Shown here: positions 1 to 8,297 of the stretch, piece by piece
How the letters are laid out: the number at the start of each line of letters is the position of its first letter
How positions within the stretch are numbered: the first letter of the stretch is position 1
Source: CAWIMX01 sp963792785
GTDB taxonomy: Bacteria; Acidobacteriota; Vicinamibacteria; Vicinamibacterales; CAVVIG01
Assembly (NCBI GenBank): GCA_963792785.1
Contig: CAWBXO010000001.1
Location: 1,612,001-1,676,000, forward strand
Reading direction: 5' to 3'
DNA length: 64,000 nt
Notes under the pieces: generated by a model
Seen by the model: the letters and a program-made list of their open reading frames with translations, nothing else
Database searches by the model: none
Told to the model about the DNA's origin: nothing
Made by a program: the position numbers and the translations under genes

Positions 1-106
1 GGCCGGCCTGCCCGGCCATGAGATCCCAGGACTGCAGCGCGGCCATGACCATCGAGACGCCGCCGGTGATGCCGAGCTGTTCAAGAAACGTACGACGTGT
101 CACCAT
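1..106 (-). CDS. N-terminus of an exported (Tat-type) protein, cut by the window edge
   Basis: Only the first 35 codons are inside the window. The start is an ATG at 106 preceded by a GAGGTGA ribosome-binding site. The peptide begins MVTRRTFLEQLG and continues into a small hydrophobic stretch, which fits a twin-arginine signal; Vicinamibacteria export many flavin and PQQ enzymes this way. The enzyme itself cannot be identified. It is divergent from the PQQ dehydrogenase at 262, so the space between them should carry both promoters. Confidence 0.6.
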   Translation of the reverse strand, partial: MVTRRTFLEQLGITGGVSMVMAALQSWDLMAGQAG

Positions 107-261
107 CAGTTCACCTCGCAGCGTATCCCGTCAGGACACGCTGCCAATCAGCCACCGCGACGCCGGGCCGGAGGCGCCGAAACATGCCCCACATCATACG
201 ACGACTTGTGCTAGGTTACGGCCGAATGCGGACCGGACCGCCGTGTCCGGGAGGAGGCCGA

Positions 262-2397
262 ATGTCACGCCGATTCGCGCTGCTGATGCTGGCGGCCGTT
301 GTCGCGGTCGCGCCGGGGATTGCCGGACAGAATCGCGAGGCGTCGGGCCCGCCCTCGCCCGCCCGGGGCGACTGGCCGCTCTACACGGCCGACCTCGCCG
401 GCACGCGCTACTCCCCGCTCGCGCAAATCGACGCGTCCAACTACGGACGCCTCGAGGAAGCCTGGCACTTCAAGACCGACAACCTCGGCCCGCGTCCCGA
501 GTTCAAGCTCGAGGGCACGCCGCTGGCGGTCAACGGCATCCTTTATACCACCGGCGGCACGCGCCGCTCCGTGATCGCGCTCGACGGCGCGACCGGTGAG
601 CTGATCTGGGAGCACAGCTACCGCGAGGGCGCGCGCGCGGGGCAGTCGCCCCGCCAGCTCTCGGGCCGCGGTGTCGCCTACTGGACCGACGGCCGCGGCG
701 ACGAGCGCATCCTCTACGTCACCACCGGCTACCGCCTGATCGAGCTGAACGCGAAGGACGGCTCGATGGTGCCCGCGTTCGGCGCGGGCGGCGTGGTGGA
801 CCTGAAGTCCGGCGCCGTGTTCGGGAACAACGAGCCGATCGATCTCGAGACCGGCGAGATCGGCCTGCACGCCACGCCGACCGTCGTCGGCGACATCGCC
901 CTGGTCGGGTCGTCCTTTCGCGAGGGCGCGACCGTCAGCACGCACAACAACACGAAGGGTCTCGTCCGCGCGTTCGACGTGCGCACCGGCCGCCTGATCT
1001 GGACGTTCAACACCATTCCACGGCCCGGCGAGTTCGGGAACGACACGTGGCTGAACGACTCGTGGGCGGTGACGGGTAACAACGGCGTGTGGACGCAGAT
1101 CACGGCCGACCCGGATGCCGGCCTCGCCTACCTCGCCGTCGAGACGCCGACGTCCGATTACTACGGCGGCCTTCGGCCCGGGAGCAACCTCTTCGCCGAG
1201 AGCATCGTCGCCGTCGACGTGAAGACCGGCGTGCGCAAGTGGCACTTCCAGCTCGTGCACCACCCGCTGTGGAACTACGACATGTCCTCGGCGCCGATCC
1301 TCGCCGATATCGTCGTGGACGGCCGGGCGATCAAGGCCGTGGCCGTGACCGGCAAGCAGGGCGCGCTGTACGTGTTCGACCGGATCACCGGGCAGCCGGT
1401 ATGGCCGATCGAAGAGCGAGCGGTGCCGGCGGGCAACGTGCCGGGCGAGACGTACTCACCGACGCAGCCCTTCCCGACCAAACCGCCCGCTTACACACGG
1501 AACTACCTGAAGATCCCGGACGACCTGATCGACTTCACGCCCCAGCTGCGCGCCGAGGCGCTCGAAGTGCTGACGCACTACACGGTGGCGCCGTGGATGT
1601 ACAACCCGCCGATTCTCGGGAACATCAACGGCAAGGTCGGCGCGATCAACCTCGGGAACGCGGTGGGCGGCACGAACTGGCCGGGTGTGGCGTACGACCC
1701 GGAGACGCACACCGTGTTCGCGCAGGCGAACAACGCGGGCCTCACGTCGGCCTCGCTCGTCGCGCCGCCGCCGGGCTTCACCGACATCGACTACGTGTCG
1801 GGGATCGGCGGCCGCGAGTTCCGGGCCGTGTTCGGCCCCGGCGACTGCTGCGCCGCGGACTCGCCGCGCGCGATCGAACAGGCCGAGGCCCAGCGCCGGG
1901 AGGCTGCGGCCCCACCGGCGCCGGCCGCGCCCGCCGCGCGGCCCGCCGCCGCGCCCGTCAGCCTGTCGGTCGAGGGGCTCCCGCTCGTGAAGCCGCCGTA
2001 CGGCACGCTGTCTGCGATCGATCTGAACCGCGGCGAGATCGTCTGGCAGGTGCCGCACGGCGACACGCCGGACAACGTGCGCAATCACCCGGCACTGAGG
2101 GGCCTGACGATCCCGAAGACGGGCCAGGTCGGCACCGGCGGGATCGGATCCGTCGTCACCAAGACGCTCGTCGTGATGGGCGATCCGCAGGTCACGAACC
2201 CGGGCGGCCGGCCGCGGGGCGCGATGCTGCGCGCCTACGACAAGGCCACCGGCCGCGAGGTCGGCGCGCTGCTGATGGCCGCGCCGGAGTCCGGCTCACC
2301 GATGACGTATCTCGCCAACGGGAAGCAGTACATCCTGGTGGCGACGAGCGGCGGCAACGCCACGGGCGAGTACATCGCGTTCGCCTTGCCGAACTAG
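262..2397 (+). CDS. PQQ-dependent (quinoprotein) dehydrogenase, exported
   Basis: A 711-residue quinoprotein of the membrane glucose/alcohol dehydrogenase type, predicted to oxidise sugars or alcohols in the periplasm with PQQ as cofactor. An ATG at 262 is chosen over an in-frame upstream start because GAGGAGG lies at 251-257 and a signal peptide follows (MSRRFALLMLAAVVAVAPG). The mature part opens with WPLYTADLAGTRYSPL, the usual first blade of the eight-bladed propeller, and contains repeated W-motif blades such as GELIWEHSY and GVRKWHFQLVHHPLWNYD. A Cys-Cys pair (GDCCAAD, about residue 528) sits late in the protein, next to an Ala/Pro-rich insertion (about 545-570) that looks like a flexible linker. 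It ends in the typical YIAFALPN. A homologue of the same length lies at 44938-47073. The substrate cannot be told from sequence. Confidence 0.9.
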   Translation: MSRRFALLMLAAVVAVAPGIAGQNREASGPPSPARGDWPLYTADLAGTRYSPLAQIDASNYGRLEEAWHFKTDNLGPRPEFKLEGTPLAVNGILYTTGGTRRSVIALDGATGELIWEHSYREGARAGQSPRQLSGRGVAYWTDGRGDERILYVTTGYRLIELNAKDGSMVPAFGAGGVVDLKSGAVFGNNEPIDLETGEIGLHATPTVVGDIALVGSSFREGATVSTHNNTKGLVRAFDVRTGRLIWTFNTIPRPGEFGNDTWLNDSWAVTGNNGVWTQITADPDAGLAYLAVETPTSDYYGGLRPGSNLFAESIVAVDVKTGVRKWHFQLVHHPLWNYDMSSAPILADIVVDGRAIKAVAVTGKQGALYVFDRITGQPVWPIEERAVPAGNVPGETYSPTQPFPTKPPAYTRNYLKIPDDLIDFTPQLRAEALEVLTHYTVAPWMYNPPILGNINGKVGAINLGNAVGGTNWPGVAYDPETHTVFAQANNAGLTSASLVAPPPGFTDIDYVSGIGGREFRAVFGPGDCCAADSPRAIEQAEAQRREAAAPPAPAAPAARPAAAPVSLSVEGLPLVKPPYGTLSAIDLNRGEIVWQVPHGDTPDNVRNHPALRGLTIPKTGQVGTGGIGSVVTKTLVVMGDPQVTNPGGRPRGAMLRAYDKATGREVGALLMAAPESGSPMTYLANGKQYILVATSGGNATGEYIAFALPN

Positions 2398-2447
2398 TCG
2401 CCAGTTCATCGTTTGGACCTGAATAATTTCCTTATTATGCTAATATA

Positions 2448-2696
2448 ATGGTCATGAAACAGGTCTCAATTCAGGACCTCAAGGCGCATCTCTCCGCGGC
2501 GGTCCAGGAGGCGGAGGCCGGCCAGACGATTCTCATCGCGCGACATGGCGACGTGGTGGCGCGCCTGGGCCCGGCCGATCCCGCGTTTGTCCATCGTGGT
2601 GACGCCGTGGGTGTCGCGCGCCTCACGCCCGCGCTCAAGCGCGCCACGAAAGGCCGGTACCTGGCGGCCCTCCTCGAAGACCGGGGCGACCGCTGA
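2448..2696 (+). CDS. Antitoxin, Phd/YefM type
   Basis: An 82-residue protein beginning MVMKQVSIQDLKAHLS, with the pattern KQVSIQDLKAHLSAAVQEAEAG followed in family members by an I.RHG..VA.L strand; this is the DNA-binding N-terminal fold of Phd/YefM antitoxins. The first ATG is at 2448, with a second Met two codons later. It sits in an unusually AT-rich patch (2421-2450) that probably holds the promoter. The gene ends four bases into the PIN-domain gene, the usual translationally coupled toxin-antitoxin arrangement. It should bind and neutralise the toxin and repress the shared promoter. Confidence 0.85.
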   Translation: MVMKQVSIQDLKAHLSAAVQEAEAGQTILIARHGDVVARLGPADPAFVHRGDAVGVARLTPALKRATKGRYLAALLEDRGDR

Positions 2697-3106
2697 GCCG
2701 GCTCTACCTCGACACGTCCGCGTATCTCTGCGTCCTCCTGGGCGAGGAGGGCGCGGACCAGCTCTCCCGGGACACCGACGGCGCCGAGTTGCTGTCGAGC
2801 GTCCTGCTGGTGCTGGAGGCGCAGCGCAACCTGGTCCGGCTGGCGAGAACCGGCGGCCTGAAGCCCGCGGACTATCGCGTGTGCCTCGCTCGCCTCGACC
2901 AGGACGCCCACGCGCTCGTGCTGCGCGATCTCACGCTCGACCTGTGCCAGTCGATGCGGCTGCCGGCCGTCGCGACGCCCCGCTCCCTCGATCTCGCCCA
3001 CCTGCGCACGGCGCTCTGGTTCCACGCCGAGCAACCGATCGACCGTTTCCTGACCATGGACGGCGTGCAGCGGGAGGCGGCCAGGGAACTGGGCCTGCCA
3101 GTCTAG
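2693..3106 (+). CDS. VapC-like PIN-domain ribonuclease toxin (probable CTG start)
   Basis: A PIN-domain endoribonuclease of about 137 residues, partner of the antitoxin just upstream. Conserved acidic residues are visible: Asp in LYLDTSAYL near the N-terminus, Glu in LVLEAQRNL, Asp in SLDLAHLRTAL and Asp in FLTMDGVQ. The first strand (SRLYLDTSAY) begins right at the antitoxin stop, and no in-frame ATG, GTG or TTG lies in the preceding 40 bases. The best start is therefore a CTG at 2693 overlapping the antitoxin TGA as CTGA. A TTG at 2789 would remove the first catalytic Asp. PIN toxins cleave RNA with Mg2+. Confidence is high for the family, moderate for the start. Confidence 0.82.
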   Translation: MSRLYLDTSAYLCVLLGEEGADQLSRDTDGAELLSSVLLVLEAQRNLVRLARTGGLKPADYRVCLARLDQDAHALVLRDLTLDLCQSMRLPAVATPRSLDLAHLRTALWFHAEQPIDRFLTMDGVQREAARELGLPV

Positions 3107-3126
3107 CGGCGCCGGATCGCGCTGCC

Positions 3127-3555
3127 TCAGGCAGGACCGGGCATCGTCAGCGTCGCGCCCTTCGGCGCGAAGATCATCGCGAGGAGCCGCGCAGGCGCCG
3201 ACGGGCTGGCGTTTCTCGAGACCTCGTGCGTCGCGCCGGGCTGCTCGTAGAACATCTGGCCGACCGTGTAGGTCTGCTCCGGCCCCTGCCCCGAGATCCG
3301 CGTGACGATGGCGCCCTCGAGGACGTACGCGAGGACGAAGCCCGCGTGGTGATGGGCCGCGCCGACCCGCCCGGGCGGATACTCCACGTGGCTGACCGTC
3401 ACTTCCCATCCGTCGAGATTCACGCCTGGCAGGTCGTGCGTGAAGACCGGCGGAACTGGCGCCGCGGGCGCCTGCGCGCCGGCCGGGCGGCTCGACGCGA
3501 TCAGTTCGGCGAACAGGGCGAAGGACGCTACGGCTTCACGGCGTGTCATGCTCAT
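3127..3555 (-). CDS. Exported cupin-domain protein
   Basis: A 142-residue protein with an exported N-terminus (MSMTRREAVASFALFAELIA, possibly Tat) and one cupin barrel. Cupin motif 1 is visible as AAHHHAGFVLAYVLEGAIV (the His cluster would bind metal) and motif 2 as GQMFYEQPGATHEVSRN. Such small secreted cupins are common in Acidobacteriota; the ligand is unknown. A perfect TATAAT lies seven bases before the ATG at 3555, so the transcript may be leaderless. It converges with the toxin gene that ends at 3106. Confidence 0.85.
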   Translation of the reverse strand: MSMTRREAVASFALFAELIASSRPAGAQAPAAPVPPVFTHDLPGVNLDGWEVTVSHVEYPPGRVGAAHHHAGFVLAYVLEGAIVTRISGQGPEQTYTVGQMFYEQPGATHEVSRNASPSAPARLLAMIFAPKGATLTMPGPA

Positions 3556-3562
3556 GCGGCGG

Positions 3563-3568
3563 ATTATA
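3563..3568 (-). promoter_or_regulatory. -10 box (TATAAT) for the cupin gene
   Basis: A consensus TATAAT on the minus strand ends seven bases before the ATG at 3555. Transcription would start at or next to the start codon, leaving no room for a Shine-Dalgarno sequence. The -35 is not clear. Confidence 0.55.
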
Positions 3569-3634
3569 GCCGCCCACTCGTGGAATAATTCGCACCACGC
3601 CCGGGTTTATTGCGATGCACCGGAGGAGTCCGTC

Positions 3635-4264
3635 ATGAAGCAGTCCGTTCGATTCGTCGCCGCCGCCACGCTCGCCCTGGCCGCCGCCGCGCCGGCTGTC
3701 GGCCACGCGCACTTCAAGCTGCTCGAACCCGCGTCCTGGATCGTCGAGGACCAGCGCGGCGACCCGCAGAAGGGCGGCCCGTGCGGGGGCAGCAACACCG
3801 ACTGGGGCTCGCCGACCTATGCCGTCACGAAAGTGACCGGCGGCTCGACGCTCCACATCAAGGTCCAGGAAACGATCTATCACCCGGGCTTCTACCGCGT
3901 CGCGCTCGCGGTCAACTCGCCGCTCGATCTCCCCAAGGACCCGGAAGCCGAAACCCGAACGGGCGACCGCGGCCCGATCTCGGTCTCGGCCAAGATGGAG
4001 AATCCGCCGCAGATCCCGGTGATCGCCGACGGCCTCTTCGAGCACCACGAACGCCCCACGGGCCAGATGGCCCCGTGGGAAACCGACGTGACGCTGCCGA
4101 ACATCAGCTGCCGGAAGTGCACGCTCCAGATCGTCCAGTTCATGGAGGAGCACGGGTTCAACAACCCGGGCGGCTACACTTACCACCACTGCGCGAACCT
4201 CGAAATCACTGCGGATCGATCGAAGCCCCTCTCGACCGGCTGGCCGCAGGAGAGACAAGAGTAG
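3635..4264 (+). CDS. Secreted LPMO-like protein (SCE4755-type, chitin-binding/AA10-like)
   Basis: A 209-residue exported protein. The ATG at 3635 follows CGGAGGAG. The signal peptide MKQSVRFVAAATLALAAAAP ends near VGHA, so cleavage would expose a histidine (HFKLLEP or HAHFKLL) as the first residue, the hallmark of lytic polysaccharide monooxygenases, whose N-terminal His forms the copper histidine brace. A second conserved His candidate is in ETIYHPGFYRVAL, and Cys residues (GGPCGG, ISCRKCTLQI, YHHCANLEI) probably form disulfides. The size and layout match the family that databases call SCE4755-type polysaccharide-monooxygenase-like. Copper binding and oxidative activity are inference. Confidence 0.75.
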   Translation: MKQSVRFVAAATLALAAAAPAVGHAHFKLLEPASWIVEDQRGDPQKGGPCGGSNTDWGSPTYAVTKVTGGSTLHIKVQETIYHPGFYRVALAVNSPLDLPKDPEAETRTGDRGPISVSAKMENPPQIPVIADGLFEHHERPTGQMAPWETDVTLPNISCRKCTLQIVQFMEEHGFNNPGGYTYHHCANLEITADRSKPLSTGWPQERQE

Positions 4265-4325
4265 TCGCACGTCGCCAGTCTCAAGTCACCAGTCCGAGTC
4301 GGCAGTTACAAGTCAGTTATGATGA

Positions 4326-4395
4326 CCTGCGACTAGCGACTCGGACCTGCGACTAGCGACTCGGACTTGTGACTAGCGACTTGTGACTTGTGACT
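4326..4395 (+). repeat. Degenerate 20-bp tandem repeat
   Basis: Units CCTGCGACTAGCGACTCGGA at 4326-4345 and 4346-4365 are identical, followed by a diverged third unit (4366-4385) and half-units of CTTGTGA. A looser version of the same motif runs from about 4268. The last copy supplies the GTG start codon of the peptidase T gene. Confidence 0.85.
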
Positions 4396-5661
4396 GACAA
4401 GTTTCACCAAAAGCCTCCTCGCGAATCCGTGGTCGATCGCTTCCTGCGGTACGTGCGCATCGACACGCAGTCGCGCGAGGGCGAGTCGAAGGTCCCGAGC
4501 ACGGAGGGCCAGTGGACGCTGGCGCGTGAGCTGGCGTGGGAACTGGAGGCGCTCGGCGTCGCGGACGTCCGCGTCAGCGATCACTGCATGGTCTACGCGC
4601 GCCTGCCGGGCACGCTCGCCGGTCCGGCCGCGCCGCCCGTCGTCGGGTTCCTCGCCCACGTCGACACCTCGCCCGCCGTCTCGGGCGAGAACGTGCGGCC
4701 CGTCGTGCACGCCAACTATCAGGGCGGCGACCTCGTCCTCCCCGGCGACCCCACGCAGATCATCCCGGCGGCGATGCTCTCCGGCCTGGTCGGCGACGAT
4801 GTGATCACGACCGATGGCACGACGCTGCTCGGCTCGGACGACAAGGCTGGCGTCGCGGCGATCATGACGCTCGTCGACACGCTGATGCAGAACCCGAAGA
4901 TCCCGCGGGGCGCGATTGCGGTCGGCTTCACCGCGGACGAAGAGGTGGGGATCGGGATCGATCGCTTCGACGTCGAGGCGTTCGGCGCGGCGTACGCCTA
5001 CACGGTCGACGGCGAGGCGCTGGGCGAGATCAACCACGAGACGTGGAACGCGCGGCTCGCGACGATCACCTTCCACGGCGTCAGCGCGCATCCGGGCAGC
5101 GCCAAGGGCACGATGGTGAACGCCGTGTACGCGCTCGGCGACTTCCTCACGCGCATCCCGGTCGACATCCGCCCCGAAACGACCGACGAGCGCGCCGGTT
5201 TCGTCCACCCGTACGCCGGCTCGCTGGACGCGGCCGCCACGACCGTCAAGGTGATCCTGCGGGACTTCGACGTCGCGGGCCCGACCGGGCTCGATGCCAA
5301 GGAGCGGCTCGTGCGCGAACTGGCGGCGGCGAGCGCGGCGCGCGTGCCCGGCGTGCGCGTCACCATCGACGTCGTCGATCAGTACCGGAACATGGACGAG
5401 GTCCTGAGGGATCACGGGCCACTCGTCGAGTACGCGCTCGAGGCCGCCCGCCGCGCCGGCCTCACGCCGATCACGCGCCCGATCCGCGGCGGAACCGACG
5501 GCTCGAAGCTCACGTTCCGCGGCCTGCCCTGCCCCAACATCTTCACCGGGGGCCACAACTTCCACAGCACGCTGGAATTCAATTCGCGGCGCGGGCTCGA
5601 GAAGACCACGGAGACACTCGTACACCTCGTCGAGGTCTTCGCCGAGCGCGGCACGTGTTAG
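4390..5661 (+). CDS. pepT: Peptidase T (tripeptide aminopeptidase)
   Basis: A 423-residue M20-family zinc peptidase, close to the usual length of PepT (about 410). It removes the N-terminal residue from tripeptides in the cytoplasm. Zinc ligands and the catalytic pair are visible: GFLAHVDTS (His, Asp), LLGSDDKAGVAAI (bridging Asp), FTADEEVGIG (catalytic and ligand Glu), YTVDGEALGEI (Asp) and GGHNFHSTLEF (His). The N-terminus RFLRYVRIDTQS is typical. The first possible start is the GTG at 4390, inside the upstream tandem repeat; a GTG near 4429 (VVDRFLRYV) matches family length equally well. Confidence 0.93.
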   Translation: MTDKFHQKPPRESVVDRFLRYVRIDTQSREGESKVPSTEGQWTLARELAWELEALGVADVRVSDHCMVYARLPGTLAGPAAPPVVGFLAHVDTSPAVSGENVRPVVHANYQGGDLVLPGDPTQIIPAAMLSGLVGDDVITTDGTTLLGSDDKAGVAAIMTLVDTLMQNPKIPRGAIAVGFTADEEVGIGIDRFDVEAFGAAYAYTVDGEALGEINHETWNARLATITFHGVSAHPGSAKGTMVNAVYALGDFLTRIPVDIRPETTDERAGFVHPYAGSLDAAATTVKVILRDFDVAGPTGLDAKERLVRELAAASAARVPGVRVTIDVVDQYRNMDEVLRDHGPLVEYALEAARRAGLTPITRPIRGGTDGSKLTFRGLPCPNIFTGGHNFHSTLEFNSRRGLEKTTETLVHLVEVFAERGTC

Positions 5662-5674
5662 GCTTGCGCCACGC

Positions 5675-7879
5675 ATGCAGCGGTTGGCGCTCCTCCTCAT
5701 CCTAGCGGCCGGCCTGCCGGCGTCGGCGCTCGCACAGCCCCCCATCATCGAACGCGGCCCGGACGGCATCACGATCCACTCCACGCACGTCGACCATCTC
5801 GACTTCGACGGGCGGCTCGACGATCCCGTCTACAGCCAGGTGCCGTCCTTCGGCGACTTCATCCAGCAGGAACCGCACGAGGGACAGCCGGCGACCGACC
5901 GGACCGAGGTCTGGGTCCTGTACGACGATGCGAACGTCTACGTGGCGGCGCGGCTGTGGGAATCCGAGCCAGGGCGGCGGGTCGCCACCGAAATGCGCCG
6001 CGACGCCAACAACCTCTATAACAACGATCACTTCGCCGTCACCTTCGACACCTTCCACGACCGCCGCAACGGCTACGGCGTCGCGGTGAACGCGCTCGGC
6101 GGCATGCTCGACTGGTCCATCAACAACGAGCAGCCGAACAACAGCTGGAACGGCATCTGGGACGCGCGCACGGGCGAGTTCCCGGGCGGCTGGACCATCG
6201 AGATCCGCTTTCCCTTCCGATCCTTCCGGCACACGCAGAACGGGACCGTCTGGGGCATGAACTTCCGCCGGCGCGTGATGGCGAACAACGAGGTCACGTT
6301 CCTCGTGCCGATCCTCGCCTCGTGGGGCCGCCAGGGCCTGTCGAAGATGTCGGTGGCGGCGAACGTCGTCGATCTCGACACGGGCGGCTCGACGAAGAAC
6401 CTCGACATCAAGCCCTACGCGCTCGGGTCGCTCGTGACCGATCGGAACGCGGCCGTGCCGTACGCCAACAACCTCGACGGCAACGCCGGTCTCGACGTGA
6501 AGTGGGGGATCCGGCAGACGCTCATCGCCGACTTCACGGTGAACACCGACTTCGCGCAGGTCGAAGACGACGAGCAGCAGGTGAACCTGACGCGGTTCAG
6601 CCTGTTCTTCCCCGAGAAGCGCGACTTCTTCCTCGAGGGCGCCGACACCTTCTCCTTCGGCAGCAACGGCGGCGGCGGGGGCGGCGGCATCACACCGCTG
6701 CTCTTCTACAGCCGGCAGATCGGCCTGGCCAACGGCGTGCAGGTGCCGATCCGCGCCGGCGCGCGCGTGCTCGGCCGATCGGGCCGCTGGACCTTCGGCG
6801 GACTGAACATCGAGACGGCGGAATCGATCGACGCCAAGAGCGCGGCAACCAACTTCACCGTCGGCCGCGTGAGCTACGACCTCTTCAAGCGCAGCCGCGT
6901 GGGCGCGATGATCACACGGCGCGATCCCGTGGCGGTGACGGGGCCCGGGCAGCCGGGCGACGCCAACACGGCCTACGGCGTGGACGCCGTGATGAACCCG
7001 ACGCGGGAAATCACGATCATCGGCTACGCCGCCAAGTCCGATTCGCCGGACAAGCCAGGCGACGACACCAGCTACCGCAGCCGCTTCTCTTGGAGCGCCG
7101 ACCGCTACGGCCTGACGTTCGACTACCTGGACGTCGGATCGAACTTCAACCCGGAGGTGGGCCTCGTCCGCCGGTCGGCGTTCCGGCAGTCGTCGGCGGC
7201 GGCGCGCTTCAGCCCGCGGCCCGGGTGGCGCGGCATCCGCAAGATCAGCTACGACGCCGACGTGAACTACCTCACCGACCTCGAGAACGCGCCGGAATCG
7301 AAATCGGTCGACGGGTCGGTGGGCTTCGAGTTCGAGAACAGCGACACGCTCGACGTGTCGGTGTCGCGCGACTTCGAGCGGCTCGACCAGAAGTTCAACC
7401 TCGGCAACGGCGCCTACGTGCCGGTCGGCCAGTACAGCTTCCCGTCCGGAAAGGTGGCGTACACGCTGGGCCAGCAGCGGCGGATCTCGGGCACCCTGTC
7501 GGCGGGCGGCGGCAACTACTACAACGGCACACTCAAGACCCTCGGCTGGAGCGGGCGGGTGGAGTTCACGCGGCAGCTCTACGCCGAGCCGACGATCTCG
7601 TGGAACTGGGTCCGCGTGCCGGCCGGCGAGGCCAACACGAACCTTGTGAGCACGCGCGTCACGTATACGATCTCGCCGCGCATGTTCACGTCGGCGCTGA
7701 TCCAGTACCAGTCGCGCACGCACTCCCTCACCTCGAACGCGCGCCTGCGCTGGGAGTACCGCCCCGGCAGCGAACTGTTCGTCGTCTACAGCGACGGCCG
7801 CGACACGCTCGAGCCCGGCTTCCCGGGCCTCGTGAACCGCTCGTTCGTCGTGAAGGTGACGAGATTGTTTAGATGGTGA
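5675..7879 (+). CDS. DUF5916 protein: CBM9-like N-terminus plus outer-membrane barrel
   Basis: A 734-residue exported protein. After a signal peptide (MQRLALLLILAAGLPASALAQ) comes a carbohydrate-binding family 9-like domain (about 40-220, LDFDGRLDDPVYSQ and VWVLYDDANVYVAARLWE). A long beta-rich region follows, with the DUF5916 hallmark FSLFFPEKRDFFLEGADTF. It ends VTRLFRW, an aromatic terminus as in outer-membrane barrels, and has a Gly run near residues 330-335. Homologues are numerous in Acidobacteriota and Bacteroidota. The function is not established; sugar or peptide handling at the outer membrane is a guess. The ATG lies 13 bases after pepT, so the two may be cotranscribed. Confidence 0.88.
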   Translation: MQRLALLLILAAGLPASALAQPPIIERGPDGITIHSTHVDHLDFDGRLDDPVYSQVPSFGDFIQQEPHEGQPATDRTEVWVLYDDANVYVAARLWESEPGRRVATEMRRDANNLYNNDHFAVTFDTFHDRRNGYGVAVNALGGMLDWSINNEQPNNSWNGIWDARTGEFPGGWTIEIRFPFRSFRHTQNGTVWGMNFRRRVMANNEVTFLVPILASWGRQGLSKMSVAANVVDLDTGGSTKNLDIKPYALGSLVTDRNAAVPYANNLDGNAGLDVKWGIRQTLIADFTVNTDFAQVEDDEQQVNLTRFSLFFPEKRDFFLEGADTFSFGSNGGGGGGGITPLLFYSRQIGLANGVQVPIRAGARVLGRSGRWTFGGLNIETAESIDAKSAATNFTVGRVSYDLFKRSRVGAMITRRDPVAVTGPGQPGDANTAYGVDAVMNPTREITIIGYAAKSDSPDKPGDDTSYRSRFSWSADRYGLTFDYLDVGSNFNPEVGLVRRSAFRQSSAAARFSPRPGWRGIRKISYDADVNYLTDLENAPESKSVDGSVGFEFENSDTLDVSVSRDFERLDQKFNLGNGAYVPVGQYSFPSGKVAYTLGQQRRISGTLSAGGGNYYNGTLKTLGWSGRVEFTRQLYAEPTISWNWVRVPAGEANTNLVSTRVTYTISPRMFTSALIQYQSRTHSLTSNARLRWEYRPGSELFVVYSDGRDTLEPGFPGLVNRSFVVKVTRLFRW

Positions 7880-7883
7880 CAAG

Positions 7884-7995
7884 TAGCCGTTAGCCGTTAG
7901 GCGTTAGGCGTTAGGCGTTAGGCGTTAGGCGTTAGCCGTTAGCCGTTAGCCGGTAGCTGTTAGCCGGTAGCTGTTAGCCGGTAGCTGTTAGCCGG
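7884..7995 (+). repeat. Intergenic heptamer-type tandem repeat
   Basis: About 15 degenerate copies of a 7-base unit (TAGCCGT, TAGGCGT), ending in three copies of a 14-base variant (TAGCCGGTAGCTGT). It fills almost the whole gap between the DUF5916 gene and the next small gene. Confidence 0.9.
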
Positions 7996-8004
7996 CTTCG
8001 GACC

Positions 8005-8010
8005 GATAAT
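8005..8010 (+). promoter_or_regulatory. -10 box (GATAAT) for the small membrane protein gene
   Basis: GATAAT ends six bases before the ATG at 8017, so the transcript would be leaderless. No convincing -35 is seen, because the upstream sequence is the tandem repeat. Confidence 0.45.
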
Positions 8011-8016
8011 CCAGAC

Positions 8017-8232
8017 ATGAGCTTCGACCCGGCGTGGCTGTTCCTGTCGCTCATCCCGGGCGGTATCGGGTTCGTCCTGATGGTCTACGGCAAGAAACAG
8101 GGCCGCTGGCCACACATGGTCGGCGGGCTGTTGTTCATGGCGTATCCGTACGTGGCGACGACGGTGACCACGCTCGTCATCGGCGGCGTCGGCCTGGGCC
8201 TGGCCGTCTGGTACGCCGCCTCGACCTGGTGA
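8017..8232 (+). CDS. Small membrane protein, unknown function
   Basis: A 71-residue hydrophobic protein with three predicted membrane segments (about 7-24, 34-48 and 50-68) and one basic loop, GKKQGRWPH. Small proteins of this composition are common beside bacterial transporters, but no family is recognised with certainty. The start at 8017 is supported by the GATAAT at 8005. It is followed by a short gap and an RBS-preceded secreted-protein gene. Confidence 0.6.
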   Translation: MSFDPAWLFLSLIPGGIGFVLMVYGKKQGRWPHMVGGLLFMAYPYVATTVTTLVIGGVGLGLAVWYAASTW

Positions 8233-8297
8233 CCCCTCCCGCCACGCCGCCGTTCACTGCCAAAGAGTAAGATGAGCCCATCCTGCGAGGAGGGTTC

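Noticed and set aside
265..1263. Long open frames on the minus strand opposite the PQQ dehydrogenase and other GC-rich genes
   Set aside because: They are shadow frames caused by GC-rich codon third positions; the Arg/Ala/His-rich products resemble no protein family and have no RBS.
1836..1860. Vicinal Cys-Cys of the first PQQ dehydrogenase as the catalytic disulfide ring
   Set aside because: In alcohol-dehydrogenase-type quinoproteins the vicinal disulfide lies near the PQQ in the first third of the protein; here it is late and next to a low-complexity insertion.
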